DNA of 36,999 bases from positions 1 to 36,999 of the forward strand of contig JALZVU010000216.1 of NCBI GenBank assembly GCA_023301795.1, in the 5' to 3' direction. This DNA is from Granulosicoccus sp. (GTDB lineage Bacteria > Pseudomonadota > Gammaproteobacteria > Granulosicoccales > Granulosicoccaceae). Below the pieces are notes generated by a model. That model was not told where the DNA came from, did no database searches, and saw only the letters and a program-made list of their open reading frames with translations. Position 1 is the first letter of the stretch; every line of letters begins with the position of its first letter. This document shows, one piece after another, positions 14,050 to 23,787 of the stretch. The position numbers were made by a program, and so were the translations under genes.

Positions 14050-14721
14050 GTGACGCAGTCAGACAGTAAAAAATCTGGCAAAAGCCGATCTGGGGGCAGC
14101 CGCTCTGGTGGAAAAAGCAGTCAACGCTGGCTGGATGAGCACGCCTCAGACCCCTATGTGAAAAAAGCAGCAGCGGACGGCTACCGTTCGCGCGCTGTTT
14201 ACAAGCTTGTGGAACTTGACGAGAAAGATCGTCTCATAAGGCCTAAGTCGGTCATTTTGGAGCTAGGTGCCGCGCCAGGTGGGTGGACACAGTATTTGTC
14301 TCGCAAAGCGGGAGATGGCTCGATTATTGTGGCATCAGACATCCTTGCTATGGACGGGCTTCCGGGTGTTGAATTCATTCTTGGAGATTTTACTGAGCAA
14401 AGCACGGCCGACGAAATTGCCGGTGTAATGAAAAACCGCCGTTGCGATCTTGTTTTGTCGGACATGGCGCCCAACATAAGTGGTGTCGGTGTGTCTGATC
14501 AAGCCCGGGCAATGGCGCTGGTGGAGCTCGCTCTCGAGAGTGCTGTTACATTTTTGCACCCCGAAGGCGCCTTCGTCGTGAAAGTATTTCAAGGTACAGG
14601 CTTTGACGAGTACGTAAAACAGGTACGAAAAAGTTTTAAGAGCGTAAAGGTGAGGAAACCTGCTGCCAGTAGAGCGCGTAGCAGAGAAGTCTATTTAGTG
14701 GCCAGGAACTTGATACTATAA
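14050..14721 (+). CDS. rlmE: 23S rRNA 2'-O-methyltransferase RlmE (FtsJ/RrmJ)
   Basis: Methylates U2552 of 23S rRNA in the A loop using S-adenosylmethionine, a late step of 50S assembly. The 223-residue product keeps the full catalytic tetrad, offset by 14 from E. coli numbering: Lys52, Asp138 (SDMAPN), Lys178 (VVKVFQG) and Glu213 (SREVYLV). The SAM-binding motif ELGAAPGGWTQY is at 71-82. The first 22 residues are a Ser/Gly/Lys-rich extension. GTG 14050 is used because no other start is in frame nearby; GAGGGA (14042-14047) is unusually close to it. It sits first in the rlmE-ftsH-folP-glmM block. Confidence 0.96.
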   Translation: MTQSDSKKSGKSRSGGSRSGGKSSQRWLDEHASDPYVKKAAADGYRSRAVYKLVELDEKDRLIRPKSVILELGAAPGGWTQYLSRKAGDGSIIVASDILAMDGLPGVEFILGDFTEQSTADEIAGVMKNRRCDLVLSDMAPNISGVGVSDQARAMALVELALESAVTFLHPEGAFVVKVFQGTGFDEYVKQVRKSFKSVKVRKPAASRARSREVYLVARNLIL

Positions 14722-14751
14722 GGGCTTGTGCGTGGAATTTGAGCTAATTAC

Positions 14752-14783
14752 AAGAGCCGAAAGTATCCGACATTCGGCTCTTT
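14752..14783 (+). terminator. Terminator-like hairpin between rlmE and ftsH
   Basis: Perfect 10-bp stem AAGAGCCGAA (14752-14761) with TTCGGCTCTT (14773-14782) and an 11-nt loop. Only one further T (14783) follows before GCGAGG, so termination may be partial. The stem ends 3 nt before the ftsH Shine-Dalgarno GAGG, so it could act on ftsH translation or be an attenuator. Confidence 0.6.
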
Positions 14784-14796
14784 GCGAGGTAAGTCT

Positions 14797-16749
14797 TTGA
14801 GCGATCTATTAAAAAACGTTTTACTCTGGGTGGTGATTGCGGTCATTTTAATGACTGTATTCAACAATCTGGGCGGGCAGCGTCCTGCCACTGACACTAT
14901 CGCCTATTCAGATTTCCTGCAGAGCGTTAGCAGCGGGCAAGTCGATCAGGTTAGATTCGACGGCGTCGAGATCACCGGATCGCGTGATGGCGGCAAGCCA
15001 TTTACAACGTTCAGTCCTGAGACTGACAACAGCTCGTTGATCGGCGAACTTAACAACGCCGGCGTGCAATTCGAGCGTGTTCCCCCAGAGAATCCCAGCA
15101 TGCTGGTGAGCATTCTGATCAGCTGGTTCCCGTTCATCCTGCTTATCGGTTTGTGGATATTCTTTATGCGCCAGATGCAGGGTGGCGGTGGCGGTCGTGG
15201 TGCCATGTCTTTTGGCAAGAGCAAGGCTCGCTTGCTTAATGAAGATCAAGTCAAAGTAACCTTTGCAGATGTTGCGGGTGTTGAGGAGGCCAAGCAAGAG
15301 GTGTCGGAGCTTGTTGAGTTTCTTCGTGATCCAGGCAAATTTCAGAAGCTTGGCGGTAAGATTCCTCGCGGCGTACTGATGGTGGGCTCACCAGGCACAG
15401 GTAAAACACTGCTTGCTAAGGCGATCGCTGGTGAAGCCAAGGTGCCGTTTTTCACAATATCGGGCTCCGATTTTGTTGAGATGTTCGTTGGTGTTGGTGC
15501 CAGTCGCGTCCGAGACATGTTTGAGCAAGCCAAGAAGCATTCTCCTTGCATCATCTTCATTGATGAAATCGATGCCGTTGGTCGGCATCGTGGAGCAGGT
15601 TTGGGAGGAGGTCACGACGAACGTGAGCAAACATTGAACCAGCTGCTGGTTGAGATGGACGGGTTTGAAGGAAACGACGGCGTAATCGTCATAGCTGCAA
15701 CCAACCGCCCGGACGTTCTTGATCCTGCGCTATTGCGTCCAGGTAGATTCGATCGGCAAGTCGTTGTGCCATTGCCAGATGTACGTGGTAGAGAGCAGAT
15801 CTTGCGTGTTCACATGGCTAAAGTGCCCGTTGCTGATGATGTACGTCCAGCGCTGATTGCGCGTGGTACGCCTGGATTCTCCGGTGCTGATCTTGCCAAT
15901 CTCGTCAATGAGGCTGCATTGTTCGCTGCCCGTGCAGATGAGCGACAAGTGGACATGGGGCATTTCGAGCGCGCCAAAGACAAGATCATGATGGGTGCTG
16001 AGCGCAAGTCCATGGTGATGAACGACAAGGAAAAGAAGCTTACGGCGTATCATGAAGCCGGGCATGCAATTGTTGGCCGGCTTGTGGAGGAGCACGACCC
16101 TGTATATAAGGTCAGCATCATTCCTCGTGGGCGAGCGTTGGGTGTCACGATGTTCCTTCCTGAGGAAGATCGCTACAGCCACAGTAAGATAATGCTCGAA
16201 TGCAAGATTGCCACACTGTACGGCGGAAGAATTGCTGAGGAAATCATCTTCGGTGCCAAGGCGGTAACAACAGGAGCTTCTAGCGACATTGAGCGTGCAA
16301 CTGAAATTGCTCGCAACATGGTCACTCGTTGGGGCCTTTCTGACGAACTTGGGCCTTTGGCATACAGCGAAGAGGAGGGCGAGGTATTTCTGGGTCGCGG
16401 CTCATCCAAGCAGAATCCTATGTCCGGTGAAACGATCAAGAGCATTGATTCAGAGATCCGTAAGATCATCGACAGCAACTACGAGATTGCTACCAAGATC
16501 CTCAACGACAACATCGATATCCTTCACTCAATGTCTGATGCGCTGCTCAAGTACGAGACCATCGATCTGGGGCAAATTGACCGATTGATGGATCGTCGCG
16601 AACCTGGCGAGCCAGCTGACTGGGGTGGCGATGACTCCGGTGGTGCAGGTGCAGGTTCTCTGGGGCCAAAGGTAGACGTCAGCAAGAAAAAGAAAAAGTC
16701 TGATGACGAAGAGCCAGATCCAGCGGATCCTTCTCCAAGTCTTCACTAG
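14797..16749 (+). CDS. ftsH: ATP-dependent zinc metalloprotease FtsH
   Basis: Membrane-anchored AAA+ protease that degrades misfolded membrane proteins and regulatory proteins. The product has 650 residues. Two transmembrane segments (about 6-25 and 102-123) enclose a periplasmic domain. The AAA module has Walker A GSPGTGKT (197-204), Walker B IIFIDEID and the second region of homology [20 protein letters not shown]. The peptidase motif HEAGH (419-423) and the third zinc-ligand region [15 protein letters not shown] follow. The C-terminus is Asp/Lys/Pro-rich. TTG 14797 was chosen because GAGGT (14786-14790) lies 6 nt upstream and the product then starts like other FtsH proteins; TTG 14782 would place the start inside a hairpin. 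Hairpins with a shared half-site flank the gene. Confidence 0.97.
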   Translation: MSDLLKNVLLWVVIAVILMTVFNNLGGQRPATDTIAYSDFLQSVSSGQVDQVRFDGVEITGSRDGGKPFTTFSPETDNSSLIGELNNAGVQFERVPPENPSMLVSILISWFPFILLIGLWIFFMRQMQGGGGGRGAMSFGKSKARLLNEDQVKVTFADVAGVEEAKQEVSELVEFLRDPGKFQKLGGKIPRGVLMVGSPGTGKTLLAKAIAGEAKVPFFTISGSDFVEMFVGVGASRVRDMFEQAKKHSPCIIFIDEIDAVGRHRGAGLGGGHDEREQTLNQLLVEMDGFEGNDGVIVIAATNRPDVLDPALLRPGRFDRQVVVPLPDVRGREQILRVHMAKVPVADDVRPALIARGTPGFSGADLANLVNEAALFAARADERQVDMGHFERAKDKIMMGAERKSMVMNDKEKKLTAYHEAGHAIVGRLVEEHDPVYKVSIIPRGRALGVTMFLPEEDRYSHSKIMLECKIATLYGGRIAEEIIFGAKAVTTGASSDIERATEIARNMVTRWGLSDELGPLAYSEEEGEVFLGRGSSKQNPMSGETIKSIDSEIRKIIDSNYEIATKILNDNIDILHSMSDALLKYETIDLGQIDRLMDRREPGEPADWGGDDSGGAGAGSLGPKVDVSKKKKKSDDEEPDPADPSPSLH

Positions 16750-16783
16750 GCCGGTGTAAAAACCGGTTGGAAATCCCGCTTGC

Positions 16784-16810
16784 AAAGAGCCGCTTATGCG
16801 GCTCTTTCTT
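16784..16810 (+). terminator. Terminator after ftsH
   Basis: Perfect 10-bp stem AAAGAGCCGC (16784-16793) with GCGGCTCTTT (16798-16807) and a TTAT tetraloop, followed by CTT. A smaller hairpin CCGGT/ACCGG (16751-16766) precedes it. It lies between ftsH and the chosen folP start. Confidence 0.8.
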
Positions 16811-16836
16811 ATTCTGCGCTCAGAGATTGTCATCAC

Positions 16837-17700
16837 GTGTACGCCCTTCAATGCGCTGAACGATTGTTAACGCTCAATACACCACGTGTCATGGGCATCC
16901 TCAACGTGACTCCTGATTCGTTCTCTGATGGCGGAAGGTTCTATCGTCTCGACGATGCGATGGTTCAGGTGGACGCTATGCTACGTTTCGGCGCTGACAT
17001 CATCGACGTGGGTGGTGAGTCCACTCGTCCGGGAGCCCAGGCTGTCGAGGAGCAGGCTGAAATCGACAGAGTGGTACCGGTTATCGAGGCTATCTCAAGT
17101 CGGTTTGACGTGGTGGTGTCAGTTGATACCAGTAAAGCAAGTGTCATCAGCGCGGCGCATTCCGCCGGTGCGGGCATGGTGAATGATGTGCGCGCATTGC
17201 GTGAACCAGGTGCTCTGGCCGCAGCTGCAGCTACCAGATTGCCTGTGTGCCTTATGCACATGAAAGGCGAGCCGCGCACTATGCAGCAATCACCGCACTA
17301 CGAGAACGTTACAACTGAGGTCGTAGATTTTCTTATGGGGCGGCGCAAAGCTTGCATCGAAGCAGGCATCCGAGCAGATCAAATTGTGCTGGATCCTGGC
17401 TTTGGTTTCGGAAAAACACTGACACATAATCTAGAATTATTGTCCGGTTTGGGCGTTCTCTGCGAGCAAGGACCGGTTTTGACGGGCCTTTCACGCAAGC
17501 GCATGTTGGGTGAAATTCTGGGTGATGATTCTGCCAGTAGGGTGACAGCATCTGTGACAGCCGCGCTGTTGTGTGTTCAGCGAGGTGCGTCTATTGTGCG
17601 AGTCCACGATGTTGAGCAGACAGTGCAGGCGATCGCTGTACACTTGGCTGCGAGTTCGGCTGACCTGCAAAGCGTAAGTACAGGATATTGGAATAGGTAA
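16837..17700 (+). CDS. folP: Dihydropteroate synthase
   Basis: Condenses p-aminobenzoate with 6-hydroxymethyl-7,8-dihydropterin pyrophosphate to give dihydropteroate in folate synthesis; it is the sulfonamide target. The 287-residue product shows the hallmark [15 protein letters not shown] near the N-terminus, then [48 protein letters not shown] and the final RVHDVEQT. I chose GTG 16837, which places the signature about 18 residues from the start, as in E. coli. The frame is open back to TTG 16780, but that start lies just before the ftsH terminator. Its TAA shares one base with the glmM ATG, so the two are translationally coupled. Confidence 0.95.
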   Translation: MYALQCAERLLTLNTPRVMGILNVTPDSFSDGGRFYRLDDAMVQVDAMLRFGADIIDVGGESTRPGAQAVEEQAEIDRVVPVIEAISSRFDVVVSVDTSKASVISAAHSAGAGMVNDVRALREPGALAAAAATRLPVCLMHMKGEPRTMQQSPHYENVTTEVVDFLMGRRKACIEAGIRADQIVLDPGFGFGKTLTHNLELLSGLGVLCEQGPVLTGLSRKRMLGEILGDDSASRVTASVTAALLCVQRGASIVRVHDVEQTVQAIAVHLAASSADLQSVSTGYWNR

Positions 17701-19037
17701 TGGCAAGAGAATTTTTTGGAACTGACGGCATTCGTGGTCGAGTAGGGCAATACCCGATGACAGCGCAAGTTGTCATGAAGCTGGGTTGGGCTGCCGGAAA
17801 AGTTCTGGCGTCCAAAGGCAACCGGGAAGTGTTGATTGGTAAGGACACACGGATCTCGGGGTACCTGTTTGAATCTGCTCTGGAAGCTGGTTTGGCGTCT
17901 GCGGGCATCAACAGTCGCATGCTAGGGCCAATGCCTACTCCTGCGGTTGCTTACCTTACAAGCACGTTCAGAGCTGCTGCTGGCATAGTTATCAGCGCTT
18001 CGCACAATCCTTATCACGACAATGGCCTCAAGTTTTTCTCCACAGACGGCACCAAGCTGCCCGATGATGTCGAGTTGGAAATAGAGGCCATGATGAAGGA
18101 GGAGATGACCACCGTGGATTCTGCGGATCTAGGCAGAGCGCGACGCGTCGATGATGCGGCCGGTCGTTATATTGAATTTTGTAAAAGCACGTTTCCTTCG
18201 TCGTTACGTCTTGATGGAATGAAAATCGTAGTTGACGCTGCTAACGGCGCGGGCTACCACATAGCCCGAGAGGTTTTTGATGAATTAGGCGCCAACGTGG
18301 TTTCTGTGGGAGCTGATCCCAATGGCCTGAATATCAACAAAGAATGCGGTGCCACTGCACCTGATAATCTTCGGGCTCACGTGTTGCTTGAGCGTGCTGA
18401 TATTGGCATCGCACTTGACGGAGATGGCGATCGCTTGATTATGGTCGACCATCGCGGCGAGATTGTCGATGGTGATGAAATCATTTACGTGTTGGCCAAA
18501 GCCCGAAAAGCCGATGGAACACTAAAGGGCGGTGTAGTTGGTACCCTGATGACCAATCTTGCATTAGAGCACGCGTTTGCTGATATGGATGTCCCTTTCG
18601 AGCGAGCCTCGGTTGGCGATCGCTACGTCATGGAGCTTCTTAAGGCGCGTGGCTGGGAGCTTGGTGGCGAAAATTCAGGTCATGTTATCTGTCTTGACAG
18701 GGTGACTACTGGGGACGCTATCGTAGCGGCCCTGGCCGTACTAGCTGTTATGCGTGAAACAGGTGATTCACTGGCGCGTCTGCGCTCTGATATGCAGCTT
18801 TATCCACAGGTGCTAATCAACGTGCCTGTAAAAGCTCGAGTCAATCTCGATGACAATCAAGTTATTCAGGATGCGGTCAAGCAGGCTGAAGCTGATTTGG
18901 GCACCAGTGGGCGAGTGCTACTACGTCCGTCTGGCACTGAGCCACTTGTGCGTGTCATGGTGGAGGGCAAAGTCGCCGAAGATGTGCAGAGAATCTGCCA
19001 GCAAGTGGCTAACGTTGTCGGTGATGCGCTAGATTGA
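17700..19037 (+). CDS. glmM: Phosphoglucosamine mutase
   Basis: Converts glucosamine-6-phosphate to glucosamine-1-phosphate for UDP-GlcNAc, peptidoglycan and lipopolysaccharide synthesis. The 445 residues equal the E. coli length. It begins with the conserved [11 protein letters not shown]. The phosphoserine loop is [12 protein letters not shown] with Ser101, the metal loop is [10 protein letters not shown], the sugar-binding loop is GGENSGH, and the C-terminal phosphate-binding region is [15 protein letters not shown] 17700 overlaps the folP stop by one base. The 118-bp gap to tpiA shows no clear terminator. Confidence 0.98.
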   Translation: MAREFFGTDGIRGRVGQYPMTAQVVMKLGWAAGKVLASKGNREVLIGKDTRISGYLFESALEAGLASAGINSRMLGPMPTPAVAYLTSTFRAAAGIVISASHNPYHDNGLKFFSTDGTKLPDDVELEIEAMMKEEMTTVDSADLGRARRVDDAAGRYIEFCKSTFPSSLRLDGMKIVVDAANGAGYHIAREVFDELGANVVSVGADPNGLNINKECGATAPDNLRAHVLLERADIGIALDGDGDRLIMVDHRGEIVDGDEIIYVLAKARKADGTLKGGVVGTLMTNLALEHAFADMDVPFERASVGDRYVMELLKARGWELGGENSGHVICLDRVTTGDAIVAALAVLAVMRETGDSLARLRSDMQLYPQVLINVPVKARVNLDDNQVIQDAVKQAEADLGTSGRVLLRPSGTEPLVRVMVEGKVAEDVQRICQQVANVVGDALD

Positions 19038-19155
19038 TGGCGCCAGTATCCGGTGTTTAAGCGCCGAATCTGGGCCGTTGTGACAGTGAATGGCTGGACT
19101 TAATCGCGCAGGGTAGGTATCCTTCCGCGGTTCGTATAGACGAGAAAGAATTATT

Positions 19156-19911
19156 TTGGGCAATCGCCGTCCTTTTATCGCAGGCAATTGGAAGTTGAAC
19201 GGGTCTCGCCAGAGTGTTGCGGACCTTGCATCTGCCATATGCACCGCCGATCTACCAGAGACAGTAGACGTTTTACTGTGCCCGACGTTTGTCCATATGT
19301 CTGATGTGCTTGCTGTTGCCAGCAACTCAGCAGTGCAGTTGGGTGCGCAGAACTGCGCAATCCATGCGCACGGGGCTTTCACCGGTGAGGTGTCGGTTCA
19401 GATGCTTAGCGAATATGGCTGCGAGTACGTGCTTGTGGGGCATTCTGAGAGGCGCTCATTGTTCGCAGAGGACAGTGCGCTAGTAGCTTCGAAGTGTGCG
19501 GCTGTGCAGGAGGCGGGTCTTACGCCGGTTCTTTGTATAGGTGAGACATTGGAGCAGCGAGACGCTGGACAGGTTAAGGCTGTCATTGATGAGCAGCTAG
19601 ACGCTGTTCTTGGTACGGCGGGAGTCGGTTCATTCGCGAGTATTATCGTAGCCTACGAGCCGGTTTGGGCCATCGGAACAGGTAAAACTGCATCCCCAGA
19701 GCAGGCGCAAGAGGTGCATGCACTCATACGTGCGAAAATTTCGGCGTTGGATCCTGAGATTGCTCAATCGTTGAGAATACTTTACGGCGGCAGTGTCAAA
19801 CCTGATAATGCTGCCACGTTGTTTGCGCAACCTGATATAGACGGTGGTCTTATCGGTGGCGCTGCGCTTGATGCGCAATCATTTATCGCTATCTGTACGG
19901 CAGCCGGTTAA
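19156..19911 (+). CDS. tpiA: Triosephosphate isomerase
   Basis: Glycolytic and gluconeogenic enzyme interconverting dihydroxyacetone phosphate and glyceraldehyde-3-phosphate. The 251-residue product has the substrate Asn11 and Lys13 in AGNWKLNG, the catalytic His in VGHSERR, the catalytic Glu in AYEPVWAIGTGKTA (loop 6) and the phosphate-binding LYGGSVKPDNA and GGLIGGAALD. The start is TTG 19156, with GAGAAAG (19142-19148) 7 nt upstream; no ATG is available before the conserved region. It is followed by secG 60 bp later, the usual tpiA-secG arrangement. Confidence 0.97.
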   Translation: MGNRRPFIAGNWKLNGSRQSVADLASAICTADLPETVDVLLCPTFVHMSDVLAVASNSAVQLGAQNCAIHAHGAFTGEVSVQMLSEYGCEYVLVGHSERRSLFAEDSALVASKCAAVQEAGLTPVLCIGETLEQRDAGQVKAVIDEQLDAVLGTAGVGSFASIIVAYEPVWAIGTGKTASPEQAQEVHALIRAKISALDPEIAQSLRILYGGSVKPDNAATLFAQPDIDGGLIGGAALDAQSFIAICTAAG

Positions 19912-19971
19912 GGCCGGTCGTTGTTACAACACGCAAATAATCGTTTCAAATACAGTTTTTTAGAGAATCAC

Positions 19972-20364
19972 ATGCAATCCATTGGGCTCGTTATCCACGT
20001 CATTCTGGCGGTCGCTGTTATCGGTCTCGTGCTCATGCAGCACGGTAAGGGAGCCGATGCGGGTGCCGCATTTGGTAGTGGTGCGTCGGCTACCGTCTTC
20101 GGTGCAAAAGGCTCAGCGTCTTTCCTGACGCGTGCTACCACGATGCTGGCTGCAGCATTTTTTGCTACTAGTCTATTCCTGTTCTATCTCGCTGCACACC
20201 GTGACGGCTCTGTCCGATCTGTTACCGATATTCCTGGTTTGATTCAAGAAGTGGCGCCTGTGATTGCTCCTGCCTCTGATTTACCGGGGGGTGTTGAAGC
20301 CACTGATGAAGCAGCGGGTGGGGGCGAATCATCAGAATCCGATTTACCGGCTCCTGCTGAATAA
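19972..20364 (+). CDS. secG: Preprotein translocase subunit SecG
   Basis: Accessory inner-membrane subunit of SecYEG that stimulates protein export. The 130-residue product has two transmembrane segments (about residues 3-22 and 52-75) with the conserved loop VLMQHGKGADAGAAFGSGASATVFGAKGSASFLTRAT-like region between them. A Pro/Glu/Gly/Ser-rich tail follows (about 85-130). ATG 19972 with AGAGAA (19962-19967) gives a normal N-terminus; the frame is open back to 19921. It is directly followed by tRNA-Leu(GAG) as in E. coli. Confidence 0.95.
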   Translation: MQSIGLVIHVILAVAVIGLVLMQHGKGADAGAAFGSGASATVFGAKGSASFLTRATTMLAAAFFATSLFLFYLAAHRDGSVRSVTDIPGLIQEVAPVIAPASDLPGGVEATDEAAGGGESSESDLPAPAE

Positions 20365-20416
20365 AAACAGCGTATTTTTGATCGTTGGAAAATTCCTTTT
20401 TCAAATATTTTTCCGT

Positions 20417-20422
20417 TATAAT
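20417..20422 (+). promoter_or_regulatory. -10 element of the tRNA-Leu promoter
   Basis: Perfect TATAAT followed by a GC-rich discriminator (AGCGGGCT), as in stringently controlled stable-RNA promoters. No good -35 hexamer is visible 16-18 bp upstream. The leader to the tRNA is about 24 nt. Confidence 0.55.
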
Positions 20423-20452
20423 AGCGGGCTGCCCGTTTAGGGTGCTAGTTAT

Positions 20453-20537
20453 GCCGTCATGGTGGAATTGGTAGACACGCTATCTTGAGGGGGTAGTGGC
20501 GCAAGCTGTCCCGGTTCGAGTCCGGGTGACGGCACCA
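20453..20537 (+). tRNA. leuU: tRNA-Leu (GAG)
   Basis: An 85-nt class II tRNA with long variable arm and encoded CCA (20535-20537). Acceptor stem GCCGTCA (20453-20459) pairs with TGACGGC (20527-20533). Anticodon stem CTATC/GGTAG encloses TTGAGGG with anticodon GAG at 20487-20489. Position after secG matches E. coli leuU. Confidence 0.95.
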
Positions 20538-20906
20538 TCTTGTAGTTCCCACCTTCATGTAATTGAGGGTTGCTGTTCCAGATATCTAGTTTTGGATCAA
20601 TCTTTCCCCTGCGGGGGCGCACGTGTCGAGCCCGTGCAATCAAATACATCAACCTATGCCTGTGGGCCTTTTGGTCAGGGTACCTAGGTAGTATGTGACG
20701 AAATATCACTACACTCACCTTACATGCGCATGCTACAAGTTTATGCTCAGTGTGCAACTGGAGTGATAATTCTGCAATAATTGGGAATCGGTTAGGGCGT
20801 GTTCTAGCGTCGTAACACAGTGGCGATGGGTGACATGTACAGTGTCATCTTGCAGAGTCGCTATCTATAATCTCGTCATTGCGTCGCACAGACAACGGAG
20901 CTCGAG
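20538..20906 (+). other. Non-coding region between tRNA-Leu and nuoA
   Basis: About 370 bp with no convincing gene. It contains the hairpin CCCC-TGC-GGGG and overlapping stems just after it (about 20606-20640), the palindromes TACCTAGGTA (20681-20690) and CATGCGCATG (20723-20732), and the nuo promoter with an inverted repeat near its -35. No clear terminator for tRNA-Leu is seen, so a read-through or processed leader RNA is possible. Confidence 0.5.
20831..20871 (+). promoter_or_regulatory. Candidate nuo operon promoter with inverted repeat
   Basis: Perfect -10 TATAAT (20866-20871); the -35 is GTGTCA (20842-20847) at 18 bp. The inverted repeat TGACA-N7-TGTCA (20831-20847) overlaps the -35 and could be an operator. 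The predicted start near 20878 gives a leader of about 29 nt to nuoA. It is the only good promoter seen for the 14-gene operon. Confidence 0.55.
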
Positions 20907-21263
20907 TTGCTAGCTAACTATTTTCCGGTTTTGCTGTTCATCCTTATCGGTTTGGGTCTTGGCATTGCTTTGCTGACTGCAGGGCGCCTCGTATCGCCTT
21001 CGAATCCTGGCAAAGATAAGAACTCGCCTTACGAATGTGGTTTTGAAGCATTCGAAGATGCACGTATGAAATTCGACGTGCGTTACTACCTCGTCGCTAT
21101 TTTGTTTATCATTTTTGATCTGGAAATTGCCTTCCTTATTCCTTGGGCGGTATCTCTTGATTACATCTCCGGCACAGCATTCGCTGCGATGGGAATTTTT
21201 CTTTTCATTCTGGTCATCGGTTTTATTTATGAGTGGAAGAAGGGCGCACTCGAGTGGGAGTAG
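20907..21263 (+). CDS. nuoA: NADH-quinone oxidoreductase subunit A
   Basis: Small membrane-arm subunit of complex I, 118 residues, three transmembrane segments (about 5-27, 62-84 and 89-110). The conserved loop [23 protein letters not shown]-type region sits between the first two, and carries the Cys used in the quinone-site loop (ND3 homologue). TTG 20907 is supported by GGAG (20897-20900) 6 nt upstream. First gene of nuoA-N, with nuoB starting 7 bp after its stop. Confidence 0.97.
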   Translation: MLANYFPVLLFILIGLGLGIALLTAGRLVSPSNPGKDKNSPYECGFEAFEDARMKFDVRYYLVAILFIIFDLEIAFLIPWAVSLDYISGTAFAAMGIFLFILVIGFIYEWKKGALEWE

Positions 21264-21270
21264 CTAAATA

Positions 21271-21747
21271 ATGAGTATCGAAGGTGTTCTGGAAGAAGGT
21301 TTTGCAACCACATCTGCCGACAAGCTGATCAACTGGGCGCGCACTGGGTCCATGTGGCCTATGACGTTTGGTCTAGCATGTTGTGCAGTTGAGATGATGC
21401 ACGCTGGCGCTGCGCGCTACGATCTTGACCGATTCGGCATCATATTCCGACCTAGTCCGCGCCAATCTGACGTCATGATTGTGGCTGGTACGCTGGTCAA
21501 TAAAATGGCCCCTGCGTTGCGCAAGGTTTACGACCAAATGGCAGACCCAAAGTGGGTTATCTCCATGGGCAGCTGCGCTAACGGTGGTGGCTACTATCAC
21601 TATTCGTATGCGGTAGTGCGTGGGTGTGATCGCATCGTGCCAGTGGATGTTTACGTGCCGGGTTGCCCGCCGACAGCTGAAGCATTGCTGTACGGCATAT
21701 TGCAGCTGCAGACGAAAATTCGTACCACAAACACCATTGCGCGCTGA
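21271..21747 (+). CDS. nuoB: NADH-quinone oxidoreductase subunit B
   Basis: Peripheral-arm subunit that holds [4Fe-4S] cluster N2, which passes electrons to quinone. The 158-residue protein has all four N2 ligands: the tandem Cys pair in [10 protein letters not shown], the Cys in [10 protein letters not shown] and the Cys in [19 protein letters not shown] stretch precedes the ATG. It is separated from nuoC by 5 bp. Confidence 0.98.
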   Translation: MSIEGVLEEGFATTSADKLINWARTGSMWPMTFGLACCAVEMMHAGAARYDLDRFGIIFRPSPRQSDVMIVAGTLVNKMAPALRKVYDQMADPKWVISMGSCANGGGYYHYSYAVVRGCDRIVPVDVYVPGCPPTAEALLYGILQLQTKIRTTNTIAR

Positions 21748-21752
21748 TTATT

Positions 21753-22475
21753 ATGGCTACTCGTCTGGATTCAATCCTCGAAGCGCTTAAGACAGCGTTT
21801 CCCGATGTCAGCAACATTCGCGGTGAGTTAGATCTTGCTGTCATGGATGTTGAGCCTGCGCAGCTTCTCGAGGTTGCGCTGCGCTTGCGTGACGACCCAT
21901 CACTGTCTTTCAAACAGATGAGCGATCTGTGCGGTGTAGATTTTGCCACCTACGGGCAAGATGAATGGAGCACAGACACTGAAAACATGGCCTCATTCAG
22001 CCGTGCAGTGAGTGCAGCGTCCACGGGCAGTCTGACTTTCGACAACAGCATGGACTTGCCTGACACTGATCGTCCACGCTTTTTCGTTATCTATCACCTG
22101 CTATCGCTTGACCACAATGTACGTTTGCGTCTGCGCTGTGCGGCTACTGATGATGAGATGCCGGTAGTGCCTTCAATTTGCCCGATCTATGCATGCGCTA
22201 ATTGGTACGAGCGTGAAGCCTTTGATCTGTTCGGTATCTTGTTTGACGGTCATCCTGATTTGCGCAGAATATTGTCGGACTATGGCTTCAATGGCCACCC
22301 TTTCAGAAAAGACTTCCCGCTTATCGGCAACGTGGAAATGCGTTACGACTCAGTAAAAGAGCGAGTGGTCTACGAGCCCGTGACAATCGAACCAAGAGTG
22401 TTGGTACCTCGCGTCATCCGACAGGACGCGCGTTATGTTGCTGGCGAATCTGCTCCTGAGACAGACAAAAAATAA
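21753..22475 (+). CDS. nuoC: NADH-quinone oxidoreductase subunit C
   Basis: Peripheral connecting subunit (30-kDa homologue), 240 residues, without cofactor. It has the conserved core YHLLSLDHNVRLRLR, the signature YERExxDLFGI (WYEREAFDLFGI) and RRILSDYGFNGHPFRKDFPL. It is a separate gene from nuoD, unlike the fused nuoCD of E. coli and Pseudomonas. The stop is 3 bp before nuoD. Confidence 0.97.
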   Translation: MATRLDSILEALKTAFPDVSNIRGELDLAVMDVEPAQLLEVALRLRDDPSLSFKQMSDLCGVDFATYGQDEWSTDTENMASFSRAVSAASTGSLTFDNSMDLPDTDRPRFFVIYHLLSLDHNVRLRLRCAATDDEMPVVPSICPIYACANWYEREAFDLFGILFDGHPDLRRILSDYGFNGHPFRKDFPLIGNVEMRYDSVKERVVYEPVTIEPRVLVPRVIRQDARYVAGESAPETDKK

Positions 22476-22478
22476 TTC

Positions 22479-23732
22479 ATGCCTGAGATTAGAAATTACA
22501 CGCTGAACTTCGGTCCGCAGCATCCTGCAGCTCACGGCGTTTTACGCCTTGTACTCGAGATGGATGGTGAGGTTGTCGAGCGCGCGGACCCGCACATCGG
22601 ACTTCTGCATCGCGGCACAGAAAAACTGGCAGAGTCGAAGCCTTACAACCAGTCCATCGGTTATATGGATCGGCTCGATTACGTATCCATGATGTGTAAT
22701 GAGCATGGCTACGTTCTGGCTATCGAAAAATTGCTAGGAGTAGAGGTGCCTCTCCGCGCTCAATACATTCGAGTCATGTTTGACGAGATTACACGTATTC
22801 TGAACCACCTTATGTGGCTAGGAACACACGGTTTGGATATCGGCGCTATGGCCATGTTCCTGTATTGCTTCCGTGAGCGTGAAGACTTGATGGATTGCTA
22901 CGAAGCGGTGTCGGGTGCTCGTATGCACGCTACGTATTACCGGCCAGGTGGTGTTGCCCGCGATCTGCCTGATCGTATGCCGCAATATGAAGTTTCTCGC
23001 TTTACCAGCAAGTCTACTGTTGCCAAACTTAACAACAGTCGTCAAGGTTCTCTACTGGATTTTATTGAAGATTTCGCCAACCGCTTTCCCAAGTGTGTGG
23101 ATGAGTACGAGACGCTCCTGACTGATAACCGTATCTGGAAGCAGCGTACGGTAGGTATCGGTGTGGTGACTCCAGAACGTGCACTGCAGTTGGGCTTTAC
23201 CGGCCCGATGCTTCGTGGCTCAAATATCGAGTGGGATTTGCGTAAAAAGCAGCCGTATGAAACCTACGCCGATCTGGATTTTGATATTCCTGTCGGTACC
23301 AACGGCGATTGCTACGACCGCTATCTTGTACGTGTTGAAGAAATGCGTCAGTCCAACCGGATCATCAAGCAGTGCATCGACTGGTTGCGCGTTAATCCGG
23401 GTCCTGTGCTTACTGAAGATCACAAGATTGCACCTCCTCGCCGCGGTGAAATGAAAGGTGACATGGAATCACTCATTCACCACTTCAAGCTGTTTACAGA
23501 AGGATTCTGCCTGCCTGAAGGTGAGTCGTACGCGGCGGTTGAACACCCTAAAGGCGAGTTCGGTTGTTTTATCGTATCTGACGGCGCGAACAAGCCGTAC
23601 CGTCTGAAGGTCAGGGCGGCAGGTTTTGCACATATTGCTGCACTGGACGAGATGGCCCGTGGACACATGCTGTCAGATGTTGTGGCTTTGATCGGTACAC
23701 AAGACATTGTGTTCGGGGAGATTGATCGGTAG
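22479..23732 (+). CDS. nuoD: NADH-quinone oxidoreductase subunit D
   Basis: Peripheral-arm subunit (49-kDa homologue) forming the quinone pocket with NuoB, 417 residues. It begins with the conserved [15 protein letters not shown], with the His/Tyr pair needed at the quinone site ([19 protein letters not shown]), and ends in the conserved [14 protein letters not shown]. It continues the operon 3 bp after nuoC. A 75-bp gap, unusually long for this operon, follows before nuoE. Confidence 0.98.
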   Translation: MPEIRNYTLNFGPQHPAAHGVLRLVLEMDGEVVERADPHIGLLHRGTEKLAESKPYNQSIGYMDRLDYVSMMCNEHGYVLAIEKLLGVEVPLRAQYIRVMFDEITRILNHLMWLGTHGLDIGAMAMFLYCFREREDLMDCYEAVSGARMHATYYRPGGVARDLPDRMPQYEVSRFTSKSTVAKLNNSRQGSLLDFIEDFANRFPKCVDEYETLLTDNRIWKQRTVGIGVVTPERALQLGFTGPMLRGSNIEWDLRKKQPYETYADLDFDIPVGTNGDCYDRYLVRVEEMRQSNRIIKQCIDWLRVNPGPVLTEDHKIAPPRRGEMKGDMESLIHHFKLFTEGFCLPEGESYAAVEHPKGEFGCFIVSDGANKPYRLKVRAAGFAHIAALDEMARGHMLSDVVALIGTQDIVFGEIDR

Positions 23733-23775
23733 TGAGCTGCATCGGTGGCGAACACGCTACCACTGCATTCACCCT

Positions 23776-23787
23776 CATTAGCTAATG
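23776..23787. other. 12-bp palindrome in the nuoD-nuoE gap
   Basis: CATTAGCTAATG is a perfect palindrome 20 bp upstream of the nuoE start and just before its ribosome site (AGAGAG region). It could be an operator or a small RNA hairpin that affects nuoE initiation. Confidence 0.4.

Noticed and set aside
14782-14796. Upstream TTG start for ftsH
   Set aside because: It lies within the preceding hairpin and before the Shine-Dalgarno GAGGT, which is ideally placed for TTG 14797.
16780-16836. Upstream TTG start for folP
   Set aside because: It would place the first codons inside the ftsH terminator hairpin and add residues absent from the family; GTG 16837 gives a normal length.
20695-20709. CRP-like GTGA-N7-TCAC site upstream of nuo
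   Set aside because: CRP sites need TGTGA-N6-TCACA; here the spacer is one base too long and the flanking bases do not match.
20449-20757. 102-residue minus-strand frame with an SPGLEPGQLAPLPPQDS-like end
   Set aside because: It is antisense to tRNA-Leu. Peptides of this type are well-known artefacts of translating the complement of tRNA genes.
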